64,000 nucleotides of DNA from Neobacillus sp. PS2-9 (GTDB lineage: Bacteria; Bacillota; Bacilli; Bacillales; Cytobacillaceae). Below are positions 61,822 to 64,000 of this stretch, piece by piece. Position 1 is the stretch's first letter; each line of letters opens with the position of its first letter. The notes beneath the pieces were generated by a model. It was not told where the DNA came from, searched no databases, and worked only from the letters and a program-made list of their open reading frames with translations. Location of the stretch: contig NZ_CP133269.1 of the NCBI RefSeq assembly GCF_030915525.1, forward strand, positions 1,327,001-1,391,000. Reading direction: 5' to 3'. Made by a program: the position numbers and the translations under genes.

Positions 61822-64000
61822 ATGTCTTTTATTCACCTTCATGTATATAGTGCCTATAGTTTGTTGACGAGTACAGCGTCTGTCCCAGAGTTAATTAACA
61901 CTGCACATAAAAAAGGGTTTACTGCGCTTGCTTTAACCGATCGAAATGTGATGTACGGTGCTATTGAGTTTTATAAAATGTGTAAGAAGAAAAATGTAAA
62001 ACCAATAATGGGGTTAACTGTAGATGTGGAAAGTGAAATCACAACGAACGAATCCTATCCTCTCGTTTTACTTGCAGAAAATGATATAGGCTTTAAAAAT
62101 CTCTTGAAAATATCCAGTGCTGTTCAAACAAAATCCAATCAAGGAATCCCGCTAAAATGGCTAAAACATTATGCGGAAGGAATTATTGCCTTAACACCTG
62201 GAACAGAGGGTGAAATTGAACAATCAATCATTAATGGCAATGTTGAATCGGCTAGGAATCTAACTAAAAAATTGGCTGGCATTTTCGGTAACGGAAACTT
62301 TTTTCTCTCCATCCAGAATCATGAGTTAGAGCAAGAAGCTGTAGTTAACAACCAATTGAGACAAATAAGTAACGAGTTAAATGTTCCGCTTGTTGCGACC
62401 AATCAAGTACATTACTTAGAAAAAGAGGATATGTTTGCCCATGAATGCCTGTTAGCTATTAAAAACGGAGATAAGCTACAAGACGATCATCGGGATAAAT
62501 TAGATGGTGACCAATATTATTTGAAAACGGCAGCGGAAATGGTAAATACCTTTTCTGAAATACCTGAAGTTTTGGAGAATACACTGCACATTGCCAATCG
62601 GTGTAATGTAAACATTGAACTAAACAAAACCTACCTACCTTCATTTCCAACTGAAAACAATCTGCCAGCAGATGAATATTTAGAAATGTTATGTAAGAAA
62701 GGATTAAGTGAGCGGTTCTCTTCACCTGAAAAGGGTTATTTTGAACGGCTATCCTATGAACTTTCCGTTATTAAACGGATGAATTTTAGCAATTACTTTT
62801 TAATTGTTTGGGATTTTATGAGGTATGCACGGGAAAATAGAATTTTAACAGGCCCGGGAAGGGGCTCAGCTGCTGGTTCACTTGTTGCATATGTTTTGTA
62901 CATTACCGATGTTGATCCCATCGAACATCAGCTTCTTTTTGAACGGTTCTTAAACCCTGAACGAATTTCCATGCCTGATATTGATATCGATTTTCCTGAT
63001 CATCGTCGTGATGAAGTCATTGAATATGTTGCCGAGAAATATGGAAAGCTGCATGTTGCTCAGATTGTTACCTTTGGAACGCTCGCTGCAAAAGCGGCGC
63101 TGCGAGATGTAGGCAGGGTTTTTGGATTGAATTCGAAAGAATTAGAGCAGTTATCCAGATTTATTCCATCCCGATTAGGAGTAGACTTAAAATCTGCCTA
63201 TAAAGAATCTGAACCATTTAGAAGGTTTATTAACGAAAGCCCAATGAACCAAAGGCTCTTTCATGTTGCTGTGAAGCTTGAGGGGCTTCCTCGCCACACA
63301 TCCACACATGCGGCAGGTGTGGTCATTAGCGAGAAACCGCTAATAGATTTGATTCCTATTCAACAAGGATCATCTGATGTTTATTTAACACAATACTCAA
63401 TGGAATACCTTGAGGAAATCGGCCTGCTTAAGATGGACTTTCTAGGTTTACGAAATTTAACTTTAATTGAATCAATTTTGTCTTCTATCTATCGGAGCAC
63501 CAAACGAAGAATCAATATAGGTTCCATACCGCTACATGACCCCGAGACCTTTCAATTATTAGCAAGGGGTGAGACAACTGGAATTTTCCAACTAGAATCA
63601 GAAGGGATGAGGAAGGTATTAACTCGTCTAAAGCCTTCCAGGTTTGAAGATATTGTTGCGGTTAATGCATTATACCGCCCTGGTCCAATGGAAAATATCC
63701 CACTATTTATTGAACGTAAACATGGCGATAAAACCGTAGAATATCCCCATCCAAATTTGAAGCCGATCCTTGAGAATACGTATGGTGTCATTGTGTACCA
63801 AGAACAAATCATGCAGATTGCCTCCATAATGGCGGGATTCTCGCTAGGAGAAGCAGATCTTTTAAGAAGAGCAGTTGGGAAAAAGCAAAAAGAGGTCCTA
63901 GACGAAGAGAGAAATCATTTTGTTCAAGGAGCACTTCAAAAGGGATATAATCAGTCCCTAGCCAATGAGATATACGATTTGATTGTTCGCTTTGCCAATT
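61822..64000 (+). CDS. dnaE: DNA polymerase III alpha subunit DnaE, 3' end beyond window
   Basis: Replicative polymerase that extends primers on the lagging strand in Bacillus. About 726 of some 1,115 residues are present. N-terminal PHP domain (FIHLHVYSAYSLLTS, ALTDRNVMYGAIEFYK), then the palm with catalytic aspartates in PDIDIDFPDHRRDE at residues 386 and 388, and ALYRPGPMENIPLFI downstream. There is no internal proofreading exonuclease, which separates it from PolC. ATG start with AAGGAACGG upstream. The reading frame is open through the last base. Confidence 0.97.
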   Translation, partial: MSFIHLHVYSAYSLLTSTASVPELINTAHKKGFTALALTDRNVMYGAIEFYKMCKKKNVKPIMGLTVDVESEITTNESYPLVLLAENDIGFKNLLKISSAVQTKSNQGIPLKWLKHYAEGIIALTPGTEGEIEQSIINGNVESARNLTKKLAGIFGNGNFFLSIQNHELEQEAVVNNQLRQISNELNVPLVATNQVHYLEKEDMFAHECLLAIKNGDKLQDDHRDKLDGDQYYLKTAAEMVNTFSEIPEVLENTLHIANRCNVNIELNKTYLPSFPTENNLPADEYLEMLCKKGLSERFSSPEKGYFERLSYELSVIKRMNFSNYFLIVWDFMRYARENRILTGPGRGSAAGSLVAYVLYITDVDPIEHQLLFERFLNPERISMPDIDIDFPDHRRDEVIEYVAEKYGKLHVAQIVTFGTLAAKAALRDVGRVFGLNSKELEQLSRFIPSRLGVDLKSAYKESEPFRRFINESPMNQRLFHVAVKLEGLPRHTSTHAAGVVISEKPLIDLIPIQQGSSDVYLTQYSMEYLEEIGLLKMDFLGLRNLTLIESILSSIYRSTKRRINIGSIPLHDPETFQLLARGETTGIFQLESEGMRKVLTRLKPSRFEDIVAVNALYRPGPMENIPLFIERKHGDKTVEYPHPNLKPILENTYGVIVYQEQIMQIASIMAGFSLGEADLLRRAVGKKQKEVLDEERNHFVQGALQKGYNQSLANEIYDLIVRFAN

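Overview
The window is a chromosomal segment of an endospore-forming, low-GC Gram-positive bacterium of the Bacillaceae (Bacillus sensu lato). The evidence is a near-continuous run of genes in the order I remember for the yt- region of Bacillus subtilis, from ytkP/ytlP to ytrH/dnaE. Further support comes from an alpha/beta small acid-soluble spore protein with a sigma-G promoter, other sporulation genes (gerW/ytfJ, ytrH, ytrI), a tyrosyl T-box, cre operators and strong AGGAGG ribosome binding sites. No phage, plasmid, CRISPR array, rRNA or tRNA was seen. Gene names follow B. subtilis and were assigned by eye, not by database search.

Layout. 1-6 kb: 3' part of dat, a cysteine synthase homologue, thpR, a lipid-kinase-like gene and type I pullulanase. 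6-17 kb: ytmP, ytzH, trmB, the lactonase-like ytnP, ytzB, aminopeptidase ytoP, a DUF84 NTP phosphatase, a lipoprotein apparently starting at CTG, ytpP, ytpQ, the DNA translocase sftA and murC. 17-28 kb: ampS, ytxG/ytxH/ytxJ, aroA (chorismate mutase-DAHP synthase), ccpA, and the divergent acuABC/acsA acetate module with two cre sites. 28-42 kb: a class A penicillin-binding protein, T-box-tyrS, rpsD with a long leader, a GAF-GGDEF diguanylate cyclase, methionine gamma-lyase facing free-methionine sulfoxide reductase, refZ, ezrA, a cysteine desulfurase-thiI pair and the SASP gene. 42-54 kb: ytcI, rarD, NAD kinase, ytfI/gerW, tpx, ytxK, ackA, an EcsC-like gene, moaB, a universal stress protein and small unrecognised genes. 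54-64 kb: ald, a candidate small RNA, an M24 peptidase, ytkL, ytoI, ytpI, nrnA, ytrH/ytrI and the 5' two thirds of dnaE.

The genes group around central carbon overflow (ccpA, acsA, acuABC, ackA, ytcI, ald), sulfur and thiol chemistry (cysteine synthase, megL, fRMsr, tpx, ytxJ, cysteine desulfurase/ThiI), cell wall and division (dat, murC, PBP, sftA, ezrA, refZ), and sporulation.

The most notable result is non-coding. Five copies of a 181-185 bp element with about 12 bp terminal inverted repeats lie between genes. Three are flanked by perfect 8 bp direct repeats and two by 7/8 matches, so this is a non-autonomous mobile element (MITE). Its interior carries a stem, GGCNCGA/TCGNGCC, in which N covaries between copies, indicating a selected or inherited nucleic-acid fold. 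A second family of about 175 bp hairpin repeats has three full copies, one shortened copy and one 24 bp relic. A promoter-to-terminator unit with long-range pairing between ald and the M24 peptidase is a candidate structured RNA.
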